This document shows positions 45,561-64,000 of a stretch of DNA of 64,000 bases, one piece after another (the stretch's first letter is position 1; each line of letters begins with the position of its first letter). Below the pieces are notes generated by a model. The model was not told the origin of the DNA. It saw nothing but the letters and a program-made list of their open reading frames with translations, and searched no databases. Source of the stretch: Larus michahellis (Eukaryota > Chordata > Aves > Charadriiformes > Laridae); NCBI RefSeq assembly GCF_964199755.1, contig NC_133913.1, forward strand, positions 5,434,201 through 5,498,200, written 5' to 3'. The position numbers and the translations under genes are program-made.

Positions 45561-45994
45561 TCACAGGGGGCAGCCCCCCGGCACACCACTGCTGCGCTGG
45601 CTGCAGGAGCGGGGCCAGGGAGAGCCCCCAGCAGGAGGATGGGGTGGGCGAGACGCTCAGCACCACATCCCAGCACTGATCCCACCACCAACCACCACTT
45701 CTTGCCCCGTTTCACCTTTAATAACAAGTTGGACCAGTTGGGTCGATCGTGCCAGGGGTGAAGTTTGCCCGACCCACTCAGTGCGTTGAGGTTTCCTACC
45801 CAAAATAACATCCTTTAAAAAGAAATAAATAAGATTACGTTTTCTCTCTATCCAGCTCAGCATCTTCTGACCAAAGCACTCCAATCAAAAGTAGTTTTCC
45901 TCGGTGAACCGAGCATCTAATCCTGTTATTTTAGGAAAAAGCCAGCCCTGGGCGACGTCGCGCTCAGCTCCGAGTCATCTCACGCAACCACACG
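45561..45994. other. Intergenic ITGA2B-GPATCH8 sequence
   Basis: No gene or recognised repeat. The base composition begins to fall toward AT here. Confidence 0.5.
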
Positions 45995-46019
45995 CCTTTT
46001 TATTTTTTTTTGTTTTTTT

Positions 46020-47208
46020 TTCCACAAATCGTTGGTTTATTAGAAAGGTTTTCTTTTCCCCCTCATTTTACAGCATATATATATATTTATATATATATCT
46101 TATGTGACAAAGTTAAATACAGTCTGTTTATGCTCGTTAAGTAATGACAGGTTAATTATTTTTAGCACTAGTCTGGAAGGCAAAAAAAAAACAACCCCCC
46201 TGACCGCAGCGTGAAGGGTGCCAGAACACGCAATATCGGATCTAGAAGCTAACGAAGCTCAGCATCGAGACATTAATACTGTATTCCGTTAATTATTTAC
46301 AGAGAAATTGAGTCCCTTTTTTTTTTTTTTTTTTTTAATTTTCCGACCCTCACGTTTCCATCCCACCTGCCCGAAGGCGAAAGTTCCCCCATTCGAGGAG
46401 TGAGGAAGTTCAGGTTTTCCCGTCTTTTTGAATCTCTGCCCCCCCCCCCCGCTCCACAACGGGGCTCGGTGCCGCGGGAGGGGACAGGGATGGGGACAGC
46501 AGGCGGGATGGCAGGTGCTGCGTGTCCCCTCGCTGCCCTCCCCCCTGCTGCAGCGGGTCACGGGGTGGGGGGGGTGTCTGTCTGCTCCCAAATCCGTCCC
46601 TACCAACACCCCAAACCGCTCTAAGACAAAAAGGACCTTAATGCGAAATACCCAGTGGACGGCAGCACCTCGTCCTGCGGGGACGTGGAGAAGCCCCCCC
46701 ACGGGTGAAGAAGCACCCCCCTCGTTAGTGTTATCTGCAGTCAGCGGACAATGCCGGAAAAAAACCCAGAGAAATCCCTTCCGGAACACCACGGGCAGGC
46801 ACAGCCCCCAGGGATTAGTCCAAAGCCACCTCTCCCCGGGTGGAAGCGGCGCTGGGTGGCGGTGACAAGGCTTTTCCTTCGCCAGGAGGTATTCTGGCGG
46901 ATATATGGAATATCTGGGAAGGGCACAGCCCATCCGGCACCTCCCAGACACGGCCTCAGAGCCGGGGTGGGAGGGGAAAAAGAAGAAAAATTGCAAAGAA
47001 AAAAAAGTGGGGGGATGTTTTATACTCGGGGGAGACAACCCAAATTCCCAACATTCCCGAGGCTCCTCCTCCAGCGTCGGATCCCATGAGCAGCAGCACG
47101 GCCGGGCTGCTCCCCGCCCTTCGTTAGCCGTTAGACTCACCCGTGTCTCGCCCGCGCACCTCACCTCATTATTTATTTATTTTTTTTTTCCTTTCTGCAA
47201 AATGCCAG

Positions 47209-47244
<36 letters not shown>

Positions 47245-48661
47245 CTTTATAGTACATAAAAACTTCGAAAAAATACATGAGCTCGGTAAAATATACATGC
47301 TTAGTCGGTTTGCATCTAGCTGAAACTATAAAGTTGAACCTTTACATGTGTCTTATTTCACCTACGGCAAAACATATTTACACAAAAGCCACCAGAACAA
47401 GTACCACTAAAAGAACGGGCTGTAAAAAATATTATTGCGGTATACTACAAATGTAACCTTTTTTTTTTTCTTTTTTTTTTTTTTTTTTCCTTTTCTCGTT
47501 TGTTTGTTTTATACGAGCTACAAAAAGCAGCATCTTTGTTTACAGAGTTCAGTGCAATTCTTTACATTAAAAAAAAAAAAATTCCTATAAATTAAAAAGG
47601 AAACCATGGGTATTACAGAGGAAAGAACAGACTTTACATACCCCCGCCATTCCCCCCAGTCCTCTGTATTGCTTCAATTCCTACGGGGATTTTTCTTCTC
47701 TCTCTCATCCGAGTGCCTCTATCCCAACACTGCAAAAGATGGAAGTCAGGGTGATGTTATTTTTTTTTCCCCACTCCCCCCCACCCCCTCTCTCTCTCTC
47801 CAGAGAGGGGTGGTCAGAGCCCGGATTGAAATCCCCAACCAAAGCGGGAACCTCGCGGCAGTCCAGGGCATCCAGAAGGTGTCAGGGCGCAGCCCCCGCG
47901 CGGGAGAAGGATGGAGAAGGGTCGGAGCTCCGGGCACAGGCGCAGCTCCTCTCTTTGCCTTTAAGGTCTTACTTCCACCTTCGCCGTTCACACCCAGGGG
48001 GAAAAAAAAAACAAAACCAAAAAAAAAAACCACCAACAAAAAACCCCCAAGTACGCAGGGCTGGGGTGCCAAGAAATCTCCCGTAATGCCTGAAAAGTGG
48101 TAGCGGCCCAGCCGAAACGAAAGCGGCGGTGCCCTTCCGTCGGTCTCCTCGCCAGGATCCCCAGCTGTCAGTTACCCAACGTTTTATCACTGATTACAAA
48201 CCGGAGTCAATCATGCTGACTATTTTAATTAGATGACCTCATTAAAAGGATTCTGAGAGACCTATTAGCGTGTATGAAATCTCATTTATCAGATACAAGG
48301 CAGCAGAAGGAAGATGACCAAGTGTAAGAATCTGGGGAGGGGAAAAAAAAAAAAAATTAAAAAAAAAAATCCTTTTCAAGTGTCTCGCTGCTCTACACGT
48401 GAAATGATTCTTCCAGGGAACGGTGCTGCCGCACGCACGGAGGTGTGGGGGACGCCAGACAGTCCCCGCTCGTGGATACACACAACGCTCACGAACCCAC
48501 CTGCCGCCACCCAGCCCTCGAGCCTTCGGCTTCTTTGGCTGCGAAAGAGCGAAAGGAAATTCTCCGGCCACCCCCCTGCCAAGCTGGATCAACAACTTCA
48601 ACCCCTTCCCAAAACCGCAAAAAAATATTCTCCTTCCTCCGAGGTTACTTCATTTTGTCCT
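46020..48661 (-). other. GPATCH8: GPATCH8 3' UTR
   Basis: AT-rich sequence with long T runs on plus (A runs in the transcript) after the GPATCH8 stop at 48662. Minus AATAAA signals lie at plus 46036-46041 and 45999-46004, and another AATAAATAAA near 47180. Which is used cannot be told. No second gene is seen. Confidence 0.65.

Positions 48662-64000
<15,339 letters not shown>

Overview
The window is bird-like vertebrate genomic DNA, most likely from a very GC-rich microchromosome. Four split genes can be assembled from splice sites and protein similarity, in an order I recall from human 17q21.31 and its avian counterpart: GRN (+), FAM171A2 (-), ITGA2B (-), GPATCH8 (-). CR1 LINE fragments and a probable avian ERV LTR support a bird. 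The species cannot be told from this sequence.

Layout. Bases 1-13,115 hold all but the 5' end of GRN (progranulin). Its coding exons include seven near-identical 249-bp copies inside a nested tandem array (3,244-11,986), so the reconstructed protein has about twelve granulin modules instead of the seven and a half in human. GRN and FAM171A2 are convergent, with poly(A) signals about 130 bp apart. FAM171A2 (15,409-27,122) is complete: eight coding exons, 770 aa, type I membrane protein. Its 3' UTR carries a 1.25-kb pentamer-based array. A 2.7-kb GGTACC-rich satellite separates it from ITGA2B (30,486-41,983), which is complete: 30 coding exons and 1,041 aa, essentially human-like in structure. 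Bases 42-46 kb hold the ITGA2B upstream region, a 79-bp hairpin, a probable solo LTR and two CR1 elements. From 46 kb to the end lie the long 3' UTR and last three coding exons of GPATCH8, with a 10.6-kb intron carrying three more CR1 fragments.

Composition. From 1 to about 43 kb almost every longer intron is filled with its own GC-rich minisatellite. Past about 45 kb the sequence becomes AT-richer, with ordinary introns and poly(A/T) runs.

Biology. Progranulin is a secreted, lysosome-directed precursor of granulins. FAM171A2 has been reported in human genetics as a modulator of progranulin levels. ITGA2B is the alpha subunit of the thrombocyte fibrinogen receptor. GPATCH8 is a nuclear G-patch/RS protein linked to splicing. 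I see no new multi-gene system. The most unusual signals are the granulin-exon amplification and an ITGA2B intron minisatellite that copies the exon 3 edge, including in-frame copies of its splice donor.
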